Shown: positions 1 to 8,453 of the stretch, one piece after another
Numbering within the stretch: position 1 is the first letter of the stretch
Layout: the number at the start of each line of letters is the position of its first letter
Assembly: GCF_014764505.1 (NCBI RefSeq)
Contig: NZ_JACXWX010000006.1
Span: 62,001 to 126,000 of the forward strand
Source: Phormidium tenue FACHB-886
Lineage (GTDB): Bacteria > Cyanobacteriota > Cyanobacteriia > Elainellales > Elainellaceae
Length of the DNA: 64,000 bases
Reading direction: 5' to 3'
Notes under the pieces: model-generated
Databases searched by the model: none
What the model saw: only the letters and a program-made list of their open reading frames with translations
What the model was told of the DNA's origin: nothing
Program-made: the position numbers and the translations under genes

Positions 1-413
1 AGCGTTTCAGCGGCTTGCTCAGCAAAGCCCAACAAATTAGCTTCTCTGGTAGTTTCGTCGATCGCCACAACCACATAGCCGATCCGGTCTTGCCACACTT
101 CTGGCGGCACTATGCAGTCGGAACCCGCAAGAACCGGACGACACTCTAGCCTGCCAGCACCCGTCACTTCTAGATCCGCCACATCTGCACAGAGCTGCAT
201 CACCGGGTTCCAGCTATCACTTGCCCTCAGATCTGTGGCAATGCCCATCATCTGGAGATAATCATTCACCACGGCAACAGCGATCGTATTCAGCCGAACT
301 TGGGCAGCTTTTTGAGGGGTAGGCTGCAGACGAGCAAAGCGATCGGCGGCTTGCAGCGTGACCTGGGTAATTGGCAGAGGCAGAGCGTGGGTGTTAGGGT
401 TATTGCGGGTCAT
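1..413 (-). CDS. DUF1822 family protein (3' end outside window)
   Basis: The minus-strand frame opens at an ATG ending at 413 and stays open to the window edge, so the first 137 or so residues are visible. The N-terminus (MTRNNPNTHALPLPITQ) is followed by segments typical of cyanobacterial DUF1822 proteins: LNTIAVAVVNDYLQMMGI, then DLRASDSWNPVMQL and a tract ending in DRIGYVVVAID. The family is known only from sequence and has no assigned reaction. It lies 95 bases downstream of a small sigma-70 factor on the same strand, an arrangement I recall from other cyanobacteria, so the two are probably cotranscribed. A role as partner or anti-sigma of that factor is inference only. The family call rests on recalled motifs. 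Confidence 0.8.
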   Translation of the reverse strand, partial: MTRNNPNTHALPLPITQVTLQAADRFARLQPTPQKAAQVRLNTIAVAVVNDYLQMMGIATDLRASDSWNPVMQLCADVADLEVTGAGRLECRPVLAGSDCIVPPEVWQDRIGYVVVAIDETTREANLLGFAEQAAET

Positions 414-508
414 AACGGGTCAATCCTTGTTTAGTCTGGTTTGAGCGACTGCTGAATTTGGCGTGGACGCTGCCTAAAATGCCGCTGACAAACTCAAACC
501 CTATCGCT

Positions 509-1210
509 TTATAAATATCCCTCCGATTCACCAAATTTACGCAAGCGCGGCAAACATTGTCGTTGATAGAAGCTGCTGAGCGTGGAAACCGACAGCCCCA
601 GCTCGGCTGAAAGCTGCTTCCAGCCTGTTTCGGGCGGCAGCCGCCGCAAAATCAAAAGCTGGCAAGTGACCTGCGGATGTCCTTCAATGTGAATTTTGCT
701 CAGCTCGCCGGTGGGATCTGCTTCTGCCCAAGTCTTCACGTCTTGCAAAATTGGCGGTACGTCTGGTTCTGCGGCTAGTGTATCGATCGGGTCAACCACT
801 TCACCCACATCACCCGATCGAGAACTGCGTGCCAATCCACTTGCCCGCGTTGCCTGTTGCTTTTGGGCATCAATATAAAAATCTTGTAGCCGTCGCCGCA
901 GGTAAGAATTGAGCCAGGTGGAAACGCTGCTGCGATCGGGATTGTAGCGATCGCCCGTGGTCGCTTCGCAGACATTTTGGCAGAAATAGACCCAGGTTTG
1001 CTGAAGTGCATCCTGGTAGTAAGGGGTGCTGTCTCGCCATAGCTTACCCGCGCAGAACCGAATCACTTTTGTGAGGTTGCGCTGCCGCGCCGGACTCCCC
1101 GGCGGATGGCTACAGGCTTCCTTGACTAATTGCCGTAGTTCATCTTCACTCATGTCAGCCCATTCAAGATGCAACGCTGAATCATCCTGTAAGAACCCTG
1201 ATTGTCCCAT
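509..1210 (-). CDS. Small sigma-70 family RNA polymerase sigma factor
   Basis: A 233-residue protein starting MGQSGFLQDD. The middle carries a region-2-like segment (DALQQTWVYFCQNV, then DRYNPDRSSVSTWLNSYLRR), which in ECF-like sigma factors contacts core polymerase and the -10 element. A C-terminal region-4 helix-turn-helix follows (WKQLSAELGLSVSTLSSFYQ). The frame is open further upstream to 1339, but that would overlap the end of the upstream acetyltransferase gene, so the ATG at 1210 is preferred; 1273 is a possible alternative. The stop lies 95 bases before the DUF1822 gene. The short length and missing regions 1 and 3 mark it as an alternative factor. Target promoters cannot be read from this window. 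Confidence 0.8.
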   Translation of the reverse strand: MGQSGFLQDDSALHLEWADMSEDELRQLVKEACSHPPGSPARQRNLTKVIRFCAGKLWRDSTPYYQDALQQTWVYFCQNVCEATTGDRYNPDRSSVSTWLNSYLRRRLQDFYIDAQKQQATRASGLARSSRSGDVGEVVDPIDTLAAEPDVPPILQDVKTWAEADPTGELSKIHIEGHPQVTCQLLILRRLPPETGWKQLSAELGLSVSTLSSFYQRQCLPRLRKFGESEGYL

Positions 1211-1298
1211 GTTATTGATCGTAGTTATTTTTGTAAAAATGCGAAAAGATGGGACGCAGTGAATCTGCCCCATCTGGCGTTCGGCACTGCTCTCGCGC

Positions 1299-2273
1299 TT
1301 ATACTTCCTGGCAGAGTTTGGCGTAGGATAGACTCGCATGTTTTCGGTAGAACCCAGCCGACTGATAAAGGCTCTGTGCCTGATTGGGGTTCTCTGTATC
1401 CACGCCGAGCCGTGCTGTATCCATGCCTGCTGCCTTGAGCTTGTGCATTGCCGTTAGCAGCATTGCCCGTGCCAGCCCCAGTCGGCGAAAGCCGCGCCGT
1501 GTTCCCAAAATGTGGATGCCGCCTTCTTTGCAACCGCGCTGCTGGTTGTCTTCGTGGTTGATCTGGCAGAAGCAAAAAGCCGCAATCTGCCCATTCGGTG
1601 CGATCGCCACCAAATCCAGCTCTGGCTGGTAGGTGGGCTGGGCAAGCCAGTAGGAATGCTCTTCGATGTTGATAGGATGAAAATTCCAGTGATCAATAAA
1701 GGATTCATTGTACGCCTCCACCCAAGCGGCTGCATCAGCAACGCCGCGCTGGTGTGCTAGCGTAAAGGCTGCGGGAAACTGCGGTTCTGGAATGGGTTCG
1801 CTCAACGATCGCAGCATTTGTAAGAAGCAGCGCTCATACTGATAACCGCACTGCTCATAAAGCTGAATTCGATCGCGCTGATAGTCCCGGCAGCCCAACG
1901 ACAATTTAGCAACCGTTCCCCGCTCTTGGGCAATTGCCTGCACCCGCACTTCTCCCCAGGCAATTAGGTCAAACTCAAGGCTGCGGTTGCGGTAGCTTGG
2001 ATGCACCTGAAACCCCAGAAAGCCCTTTGTCGTTTCGTCGATCGAGGTTTTGGGAACCCAGAGCTGCGCCATGGCAACGAGCTGCCCGTCGCTATCGTGC
2101 CACAAGCGCAAGTCACGCTCTGGATCAAATCCTGGTTCTGCAAGCTCTGCTCGCAGATCCCCTACAGATTGGTAATAATCGGTCTGATCGGCTTTGGCAC
2201 AGGTGTTGAGCAATTGGGCAATCGGTTGTAGATCGGTCTCGCCTTGGTAAGGGCGAACAATCAAAGTTGCCAT
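1299..2273 (-). CDS. Tandem-domain GNAT family N-acetyltransferase
   Basis: A 324-residue protein with two GNAT folds. The N-terminal half holds FLGFQVHPSYRNRSLEFDLI and the C-terminal half holds the better acetyl-CoA loop, ILGTRRGFRRLGLARAML, followed by LGVDTENPNQAQSLYQSAGF, the usual GNAT end. Two-domain proteins of this shape resemble mycothiol-synthase-type acetyltransferases, but cyanobacteria do not make mycothiol, so the acceptor substrate is unknown. Its stop is 88 bases upstream of the sigma-factor start on the same strand, so the three leftmost genes may form one transcript. Confidence 0.85.
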   Translation of the reverse strand: MATLIVRPYQGETDLQPIAQLLNTCAKADQTDYYQSVGDLRAELAEPGFDPERDLRLWHDSDGQLVAMAQLWVPKTSIDETTKGFLGFQVHPSYRNRSLEFDLIAWGEVRVQAIAQERGTVAKLSLGCRDYQRDRIQLYEQCGYQYERCFLQMLRSLSEPIPEPQFPAAFTLAHQRGVADAAAWVEAYNESFIDHWNFHPINIEEHSYWLAQPTYQPELDLVAIAPNGQIAAFCFCQINHEDNQQRGCKEGGIHILGTRRGFRRLGLARAMLLTAMHKLKAAGMDTARLGVDTENPNQAQSLYQSAGFYRKHASLSYAKLCQEV

Positions 2274-2811
2274 ATAAAAATCCTAAAGATTTAGAAAATT
2301 CGCTCGTGTTAGCTGGAACGATGGGCAGCGTCTAACCGCAAGAATGAAGAAAGCAGAGCGCGATGGCGATCGCCATCACTCACTCCAGCAATTAAAGAAG
2401 AAGCAAAATCGATTTATACTACAACAATACTACAAAAGTTACAATAAGCCAAATTCAGCCAAAACTAGCCAAGTTCGGGCGATTTGGATTGAATGGAACA
2501 ATCGACAAAATAGAGAACAGACTTGTTCTGATTGTCTGGTTGGTCGGGTGATTGTGATATTCCCCCGATGGGTACTTTGCAAGGCTTCTTTGAACTGGGC
2601 TTGAACAAAGCTTTGCGTTTAGTTGGGTCGGGTGATTGCGTAGGGGTTTTGAGAGTTGCGATCTGCGCAACTCTCAAAAAATACCTGGAACCTGTTGAGC
2701 TGAACGTGCTGTGATGCTCGATTGCTGCAGCAGGGCGGCAATCGAGCGCTTCAGGCGTGATGCAGCCCGATCAGGCTAGTTCTAGACAGGCTAGTTCTAG
2801 ACAGGTTAGTT
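2274..2811. other. Intergenic region with a hairpin and direct repeats
   Basis: No convincing gene. Short open frames on both strands here lack homology signs and overlap each other. Visible structure: a 13-base direct repeat GGTCGGGTGATTG at 2542-2554 and 2626-2638; a perfect 14-bp inverted repeat at 2647-2660/2666-2679; and a 15-bp tandem triplication running into the stop codon of the next gene. The 5' side should contain the promoter of the acetyltransferase gene. Confidence 0.6.
2647..2679. repeat. Perfect 14-bp inverted repeat (stem-loop)
   Basis: TTTTGAGAGTTGCG at 2647-2660 pairs with CGCAACTCTCAAAA at 2666-2679 around a 5-base loop. On neither strand does a T-run follow the G/C stem; the T and A tracts are part of the stem. 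It therefore does not look like a standard intrinsic terminator. It sits 133 bases downstream of the 2812-3186 gene. Confidence 0.7.
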
Positions 2812-2817
2812 CTAGAT
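2773..2817. repeat. 15-bp tandem repeat, 3 copies, covering a stop codon
   Basis: Copies AGGCTAGTTCTAGAC at 2773-2787 and 2788-2802 are identical; the third (2803-2817) differs at two positions. The third copy contains the stop codon of the minus-strand gene ending at 2812, so the gene terminus has been copied into its own 3' flank. Confidence 0.9.
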
Positions 2818-3186
2818 CAGGCAACACTGGGAAGCTTGCCACAGCTCATACAGCAGTGTTTCAGTAGTGCGATCGTCCAACGTTGCCACAAAAACCCCTT
2901 CTTCTGCAGCAGCAGTGATCCAGATCCCCCGCAAACAAACCTCGACAAACTCAGCATCGCAAACGCTAAGCTCTAGCGTGCCAGCTGCTTCACGCCGAGC
3001 TGCCGCTGCTAGCAGCGGCAGATCAGACAGATCGGCAGGCAGTAAAACCGAGGCGGTGCAAGCTTCCATCACGAGCCGTTGACCCGTTCGCAGCGCCAGC
3101 ACAGCCCGCAGCGCGATCCAATCCTCAATAGATTGAGTGAACCGCTCTATAAACAAACCCGTTTCGGTGTAGGTAACTTTCAGCAT
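2812..3186 (-). CDS. Conserved cyanobacterial protein, alr0857 family (probable)
   Basis: A 124-residue protein beginning MLKVTYTETGLFIERFTQS. The pattern (K-TYTET near the start, a central VLLPADLSDL, then EFVEVCLRGIW and a C-terminal LLYELWQA) matches my recollection of the cyanobacterial alr0857 family, which has no known function. No signal peptide or membrane segment is visible. It stands alone on the minus strand. The stop codon lies within a 15-bp tandem repeat. Confidence 0.7.
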   Translation of the reverse strand: MLKVTYTETGLFIERFTQSIEDWIALRAVLALRTGQRLVMEACTASVLLPADLSDLPLLAAAARREAAGTLELSVCDAEFVEVCLRGIWITAAAEEGVFVATLDDRTTETLLYELWQASQCCLI

Positions 3187-3809
3187 GACTGAGAGACTCT
3201 ATCCGTGTTGATGGCTTCGGTATCAAATGATGTAATTCCGGACAGAGAGACCTATTTAATCTTCTTTTGCTGATTTTTGGCAGAAAGTTGGGCTTCACCG
3301 CCAAAATAACATGTCCTAAATAAACGTCATTCGAGGCAGAACGTTTTACGCGATCAGAAAGCTAGAGTGAGTGCCGTCTAAATCTCAGTTAAGACAACTT
3401 CAATTGAGATCACAAACCCCCGCTTTCGTGTAGGGAAGAAGCGGGGGCTGAAAAACTACGGGTTAAAACCTGATGCAGTCCTTCTAGTCCATTAGGGGAA
3501 AGACTGAGAACCTTTCCCTCCCGCTTCGTCGCTCTGGATCAAACCCTTCTAGCTGCTGTCGATTTGACAGATTGAAGAGATCAATCCCCTGAGCGAGGCA
3601 ATCGCCGCTTGCTCGCAGTCGCAGTGCGTCAGCCAGGACGCTAACTGCAGCATGGAGCAGGACAACCAAGCCGTGAGCTTGAGCCGTAGACGAACGATCG
3701 CCAAATTCCGCGCCACATCCGCTATGTGCGACCGTAGGCAACATAAAGCCTCGACGGTCACCCATGCGGCAAGCCAGTTGCCGTACTGTGTGGGCTGGGA
3801 AATTTTGCA
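3187..3809. other. Intergenic region with stem-loop and a doubtful ORF
   Basis: The only structured element is the 9-bp stem-loop at 3417-3447. A minus-strand frame at 3484-3810 is described separately as doubtful. The rest is AT-richer than the flanking genes and holds no long open frame with family signatures. Confidence 0.5.
3417..3447 (-). terminator. Terminator-like stem-loop
   Basis: CCCCCGCTT at 3417-3425 pairs perfectly with AAGCGGGGG at 3439-3447 over a 13-base loop. Read on the minus strand, the stem is followed by TTTGTG, a weak T tract. It lies 37 bases past the stop of the doubtful minus-strand frame at 3484. Ends of IS200/IS605 elements also carry such hairpins, but no transposase sequence is recognisable next to it. 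Confidence 0.45.
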
Positions 3810-3810
3810 T
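3484..3810 (-). CDS. Doubtful small protein, no recognised family
   Basis: An open frame of 108 residues from ATG 3810 (MQNFPAHTVRQLACRM), preceded by GGAG at ribosome-binding distance and followed by a terminator-like hairpin. These two signals are the only support. The sequence has no domain I recognise, its composition is odd (many Arg, Ala, Gly), and other frames across it are also open, so it may be a chance frame or a decayed gene. Confidence 0.25.
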   Translation of the reverse strand: MQNFPAHTVRQLACRMGDRRGFMLPTVAHSGCGAEFGDRSSTAQAHGLVVLLHAAVSVLADALRLRASGDCLAQGIDLFNLSNRQQLEGFDPERRSGRERFSVFPLMD

Positions 3811-3993
3811 CGTCATCTCCGTTTCATAAACTCACCTTGCGGAAAGGAATGCTTGCATCTGAGAGTTAAGATACTACACTTGTATTACGGGTGTCTAGTC
3901 GATCGGGTGAGATTTGGAAAAATTTAACGCGCTTGTCTAGCTCCCCAAACCCTAAGTCCTTTTGTAACTATCCGCCTGGAGGCAAGATTCAAT

Positions 3994-4326
3994 ATGTACA
4001 CAATCAATCGCACCGCCACCACTGAAATGGAAGTCACCAGCATTCGCCTAGAACGGGAGCTGAAGGAGCGGCTGAAGGAGTTGGCTGGCAATCAGGGGTA
4101 TCAAGCCTTGATCCGCGATGTGTTGTGGAACTATGTGCAGCAAAAGTCTGGAGACTATAAACCGCAGTTTTCCCACAACGACATCCGCGCCAGCGTCGAG
4201 GCGATCGCTCAACGGGAAGAGCGATGTGCCCTGACTGGAACTGTAATTCGACCCCAAGAACCCATGCTTTTAGGACTGACGGCACAGGGCGAAATGGTGC
4301 CGCTCAGTCCCAGTAGCTTAGGCTAA
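3994..4326 (+). CDS. Small protein with ribbon-helix-helix-like N-terminus
   Basis: 110 residues. Residues 12-48 (VTSIRLERELKERLKELA, then ALIRDVLWNYVQQ) have the strand-helix-helix layout of CopG/MetJ-type DNA-binding domains. The C-terminal half (ERCALTGTVIRPQEPMLLGL) resembles a short beta-rich tail and is not assigned. GGAGG lies about 13 bases before the ATG. A strong terminator follows directly. A DNA-binding role is inferred from the N-terminal pattern; the target is unknown. Confidence 0.75.
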   Translation: MYTINRTATTEMEVTSIRLERELKERLKELAGNQGYQALIRDVLWNYVQQKSGDYKPQFSHNDIRASVEAIAQREERCALTGTVIRPQEPMLLGLTAQGEMVPLSPSSLG

Positions 4327-4333
4327 AGATTTG

Positions 4334-4370
4334 AAAGGGTGGTAAGGCATTGCCTTACCACCCTTTTTCC
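4334..4370 (+). terminator. Intrinsic terminator
   Basis: AAAGGGTGGTAAGGC (4334-4348) pairs with its exact complement (4352-4366) over a 3-base loop, ending in TTTTT. It begins 7 bases after the stop of the ribbon-helix-helix gene and faces the convergent debranching gene, so it may work in both directions. Confidence 0.93.
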
Positions 4371-4408
4371 AAGAGACGTAAATTTTAGGAATCGCCGTTT
4401 TGAATCGG

Positions 4409-6760
4409 CTATGCCTCAATTACCACACGGAGATTACCGCGCTTGCGGACAACTCGGCAGGCGGTTGAAGCTTCCGATCGCTCCTTCAAAGAATTCCCCT
4501 CGCGAACAAACTCCAGGTCGATCAGCGTTGAGCCAATCCGGAGGTTTTTCAGCGACAGGTGATGAATTGAAGGAGGCAAGGCCGGGTCAATAATCCGCAG
4601 ATGGTTCCCGGGCGAATCAGGCACCAGATTGACCATCATCTGGATCAGCTGGAAGATCGTGCCGGTTGCCCATGCCTGCGGTGAACAAGCCACCGGATAG
4701 CGGACAGGTTCACTGTCGCCCATCCGCTCATAGCCGCAGAACAGCTCCGGCGGACGCTGATAAGGCTGCTGCATCGTCATATCGATCAGCCCTTGCGCCA
4801 CTTCCAACGCCTGATCGACCAAACCGATCGATCGCAACCCCAAAGCAGTCATGCCGTTGTCGTGCGGCCAAACAGAGCCGACGTGGTAGCCCATTGGGTT
4901 GTAGGCGGGAGACAGGCTGCTGAGGGTGCGGATGCCCCAGCCGTTGAACATATCCGGCGCTTGCAGACGTTCCGCAACGCTTTTGGCACGTTCCAGATGC
5001 AAAATGCCCAGGTTGAGACAGTGCCCGGGGTTAGACGTGATGCTGTCTACGGGCTTGCCGTCCCCATCCAGTGCTAAGGCGCAGTAGTCCAGGTCGGGCA
5101 TCCAGAAGTCTCGGTTAAAGCGGTTCTTCAGCTCTCTGGCTTCTTCTAGCCAACGATCGGCCAGGTCGATCCGCTTTTTGAGACGAGCAATTTCGCTGAG
5201 GCGCACCTTGGCAGAATAAACATAGGCCTGCACTTCGCACAGTGTGATTGCCCCCTTGTCGTTTGCCAAAGTGCCGTTGCGGTAAACGATGCAGTCGCCA
5301 GAATCTTTCCAACCCTGATTGATCAAGCCGCGCTTCGAGCGGCGGTTATATGCCAAATAGCCCGTTTCCCGGCAGTTGCGATCGATCCAGTCCATCGCCG
5401 CCAGCGCATTGTCCCAAAGCTTTTCTAGGGTGTCGCGGTCGTGTGTCCAGGCGTAATATTCGGCGTACAGCATCAGCCACAGCGGTGTAGCATCGACTGT
5501 GCCGTAGTAGGGCGTATGGGGAATTTCGTGGCAGCGTGCCATTTCGCCCAAACGCAGCTCATGCAAGATTTTGCCGGGTTCTTCTTCTTTCCAATCGTCG
5601 TAGGTTTTGCCTTGGTAGTGCGCCAAAACGGTCAGCGTTTCCCGGGCGATCGCCGGATCGAGAATCAGCGATTGCGAGGCGGCAATCAGCGAATCCCGTC
5701 CAAACAGCGTACAGAACCAGGGCACGCCTGCCGAGAGAATCTTGCCTTGGGCAAAAGTTTGGCGCAGCAGGTAAATATCCTGCTCGGCTCGCTCGATCAC
5801 CTGATTGAAGGCGCGATTATCCGATCGAATTTGGGTAATCGATGCCCGCCACTCTTGCTCCTCCATCAGTTCTGCCGCTTTTGCCTGCATCAGGGTCATC
5901 GGCACGTTGACGGTAGAAACCGGACGGCTGTTAGTCAGCATCTCCAGCCGATAGCCGATGCGCTCGGTGGCATGGGAGTCTAGCTCTAGCTGCCAGATCG
6001 CCGTATAGCCCTTGAACAGGTCGGGCAGCCGATGCATGAATTGAATGTGCGACTCCATTACGGCACCGTCTAGCCCCTCATACGCCATCGTCAATTCTGT
6101 AGGAGTTGCATAGAGGGTTGGAGATTCTAGTACAGCTGTAGCAACTGCATCCAGTTCCATAGCGCCGTTGTCTTCGGGTTTAGCGCTGTCTTTAGGGATA
6201 TCGTGGGCTGTCTCCTTAGGAGGGTTGATTCGACGCAGCAGCCGTCCTTGTCCTTTGCGGTCAAACCCCCGGATCGCAAACAGATCCATGAAATCTGCCC
6301 CAAAGCTGAGGCTGAGTTCAAACTTGATCGGTTTTGTACTGTAGTTGGTGACTGTAATTTCTTCAAACAAAGCCCCATTGAGAACGATCTCTCGTTCAAT
6401 GCTGACTGTCTCAGCTGGGATATCCCGTTCCTCAATCCGGGGGTTGGCACACAGCGCCGACAGGGCAAATCCCTTCTGGGCGTTGCTGCCCAATAGCACC
6501 GGCGATCGCCCCTCAATCTGGAGTTCCAACCGGCTCAGAAACCGGGTATCCCGACAGAACAACCCCATGCTAGCGATCGCCCCATCGCCCAGACAGCCAG
6601 AAATGTTGCCCAGCGTATCGGTGATCAGGAACAGGTCGTCATCTTTAAGAGTGAGGGTAAGTTGAGCTTTGTCGTTGTCATTGACGCAAGCCCACTCTGG
6701 TATTTGCAATTCTTCCGCGGAAATGAAAACTCTACCGTCCAGTTCAACGATATCTGGCAT
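4409..6760 (-). CDS. Amylo-alpha-1,6-glucosidase / glycogen-debranching-like protein
   Basis: 783 residues. The N-terminal ~200 residues form a glycogen-debranching N-terminal domain (DTLGNISGC, then GLFCRDTRFLSRLEL). The C-terminal part is an (alpha/alpha)6 barrel with PWFCTLFGRDSLIAASQSL, YYGTVDATPLWLMLYAEY, LINQGWKDSGDC and GSVWPHDNGMTALGL, signatures of the amylo-alpha-1,6-glucosidase family. Family members hydrolyse alpha-1,6 or related glucosidic bonds, but this two-domain type is not the classical GlgX debranching enzyme and its natural substrate is unsettled. No signal peptide is seen, so it is probably cytoplasmic. Two GT4 glycosyltransferase genes lie upstream on the same strand (gaps 223 and 423 bases), suggesting a shared carbohydrate role. 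Confidence 0.88.
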   Translation of the reverse strand: MPDIVELDGRVFISAEELQIPEWACVNDNDKAQLTLTLKDDDLFLITDTLGNISGCLGDGAIASMGLFCRDTRFLSRLELQIEGRSPVLLGSNAQKGFALSALCANPRIEERDIPAETVSIEREIVLNGALFEEITVTNYSTKPIKFELSLSFGADFMDLFAIRGFDRKGQGRLLRRINPPKETAHDIPKDSAKPEDNGAMELDAVATAVLESPTLYATPTELTMAYEGLDGAVMESHIQFMHRLPDLFKGYTAIWQLELDSHATERIGYRLEMLTNSRPVSTVNVPMTLMQAKAAELMEEQEWRASITQIRSDNRAFNQVIERAEQDIYLLRQTFAQGKILSAGVPWFCTLFGRDSLIAASQSLILDPAIARETLTVLAHYQGKTYDDWKEEEPGKILHELRLGEMARCHEIPHTPYYGTVDATPLWLMLYAEYYAWTHDRDTLEKLWDNALAAMDWIDRNCRETGYLAYNRRSKRGLINQGWKDSGDCIVYRNGTLANDKGAITLCEVQAYVYSAKVRLSEIARLKKRIDLADRWLEEARELKNRFNRDFWMPDLDYCALALDGDGKPVDSITSNPGHCLNLGILHLERAKSVAERLQAPDMFNGWGIRTLSSLSPAYNPMGYHVGSVWPHDNGMTALGLRSIGLVDQALEVAQGLIDMTMQQPYQRPPELFCGYERMGDSEPVRYPVACSPQAWATGTIFQLIQMMVNLVPDSPGNHLRIIDPALPPSIHHLSLKNLRIGSTLIDLEFVREGNSLKERSEASTACRVVRKRGNLRVVIEA

Positions 6761-6983
6761 GACTCATCCTGCAAACGCTCCAATTTGGATCTTAGATACT
6801 TGTCATCCCGTTTTGTTTCAGGAAATCACGGATATGCCAGAGTTTTTGTAAGAACTTTTTAAAAAAGCAAAAGTTGACGACTCATTGTGTAAGTAATGAT
6901 ACTTTCTTCTCCGTGAAGCTGGATTTCTAGTATCAATTGCTACAAATATTTCGTCAACTTTTGCGGAGATAGCCAGAATTGCG

Positions 6984-8453
6984 CTAGGAAGCCTTTACAA
7001 AACTTTGAGTAGCGGGTTGGGTTGCCGTCTGAATTGCTGCCTGTGCTTCGGGTTGTAGCAATTGCCCGGATGCAAAAGACGGATGCATTAAAGACTGTGC
7101 TAGCAAACGCCGGTAAAGATCGCTCAACTGAATTGCAACACCTGTCCAGCTAAAGTTCTGCTGCACCCGCGCCGACGCCTGCCGCCGCAGCTTCTGTGCC
7201 CAAACATCATCTGTCAGGATGCGATCGATGGCTTCAGCGAACGCAGCTTCGTTTTGCGGCGGTGCCAACAGACCCGTCTCTTCTGGAACCACGGTAAACT
7301 TCAAACCCCCTACATCAGATGCCACCACAGGCGTCCCACAGCCCATTGCCTCGATCGCCACTAGCCCAAACGGTTCATAGTGGCTAGGAATTACGCAAAC
7401 ATCTGCAGCCGTATAGTAGGCGGGTAGTTGGTCGTGCCCGACCCGACCCGCAAAGGTGGTTTGGGCAGCAATGCCGAGCTGGTTGACGATCCCCTCGATC
7501 CGCAGCCGTTCGTTGCCATCTGCCTGACCTGCCTCGCTGCCGCCAACAATCAGTAAGCGCAGCTTGCTAGCATTACTATTGCGCTGCTGCAGATGGGCAA
7601 ACGCACGCATCAAAGTTTCAATCCCTTTGCGTGGGTCAAACCGTCCCACATACAGCACCACTTGCTCGTCGGCAGCCAAGCCAAGCTGCGATCGCGCTTC
7701 AGCTTTAGACATCACCCGGAAATTCTCGATATCAGTTCCACAAGGGATAATTTCAATATGTCCCTGCTGCGAAACTAGCGATCGTAGATGCTCTAGCTCT
7801 TGAGGGCTGGTTGATACAACGCAGTCTGCCTGCTCTAAAATCTGCCGCTCCACCTGCAAACGAGTTTGGGCGATCGGCGGGCAATTGGAAACTGCCTGAT
7901 ATTTAACTGCACCTAGCGAGTGATAAGTGTGAACTAGCTGAATATTACTGCTTTTACGTAGCTCTAGCCCAATCCACGCTGACATCCAATAGTTGGTATG
8001 CACTAAGGGATAGTTTGTACCCTCTTTGGTTTGGAACTTTTGGAACGCCGTAACGAACTCTGGCAGATATTGGAAGAGCTGATCGCGAGGAATGAAATCT
8101 TCTGGTCCTGCGGTGAGGCGAATGGTGCGGCAGTAAGGCGAGTGCTGAACGATCGTTTCATCAGTGGCGCGGCTCTTGCGCGTAAACATATCAACCTGCC
8201 AGCCCAGCTTTGCTAGCGCCTCACCTACTTGCCGAACGTATACGTTTTGTCCACCTGCTTCTTCTTTACCAATCTCTGCTGCCGGATCGCCATGATCTGA
8301 AATGAGGGCGATCGCTTGGCGCTTGGGCAAGTGTGACTTCGGCGGCGCTTTGGGTGGAGTTGGAGCGACTGAAGTTGTTGCTAGCGCTTTGGTAACGGGA
8401 TGCGCCTGTACCTTAGCAATCAACTTCAGGGATTGCGCCTCTGTCTGCGACAT
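6984..8453 (-). CDS. GT4 family glycosyltransferase
   Basis: 489 residues with a GT-B fold. After a variable 45-residue N-terminus comes the donor/acceptor loop EIGKEEAGGQNVYVRQVGEAL, then VHTNYWMSAW, PCGTDIENF, VLYVGRFDPRKGIETL and the nucleotide-sugar motif HYEPFGLVAIEAMGCGTPVV. The layout resembles sucrose-phosphate synthase/MshA-like GT4 enzymes that use UDP- or GDP-sugars. Which sugar is moved cannot be read here. The C-terminal ~40 residues are Gln/Ala/Thr-rich. A perfect 22-bp palindrome lies about 150 bases upstream of the start. The debranching-like gene follows on the same strand. Confidence 0.88.
   Translation of the reverse strand: MSQTEAQSLKLIAKVQAHPVTKALATTSVAPTPPKAPPKSHLPKRQAIALISDHGDPAAEIGKEEAGGQNVYVRQVGEALAKLGWQVDMFTRKSRATDETIVQHSPYCRTIRLTAGPEDFIPRDQLFQYLPEFVTAFQKFQTKEGTNYPLVHTNYWMSAWIGLELRKSSNIQLVHTYHSLGAVKYQAVSNCPPIAQTRLQVERQILEQADCVVSTSPQELEHLRSLVSQQGHIEIIPCGTDIENFRVMSKAEARSQLGLAADEQVVLYVGRFDPRKGIETLMRAFAHLQQRNSNASKLRLLIVGGSEAGQADGNERLRIEGIVNQLGIAAQTTFAGRVGHDQLPAYYTAADVCVIPSHYEPFGLVAIEAMGCGTPVVASDVGGLKFTVVPEETGLLAPPQNEAAFAEAIDRILTDDVWAQKLRRQASARVQQNFSWTGVAIQLSDLYRRLLAQSLMHPSFASGQLLQPEAQAAIQTATQPATQSFVKAS

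Noticed and set aside
2344-2714. Short frames on both strands in the first intergenic region
   Set aside because: They overlap one another, lack ribosome-binding sites and have no recognisable domain.
3417-3447. Hairpin as the end of an IS200/IS605 element
   Set aside because: No TnpA or TnpB sequence was recognised in the 1 kb on either side, so terminator is the simpler reading.
5441-5983. 180-codon plus-strand open frame
   Set aside because: It lies wholly antisense inside the debranching-like gene, which has full family signatures; the plus-strand peptide has none.
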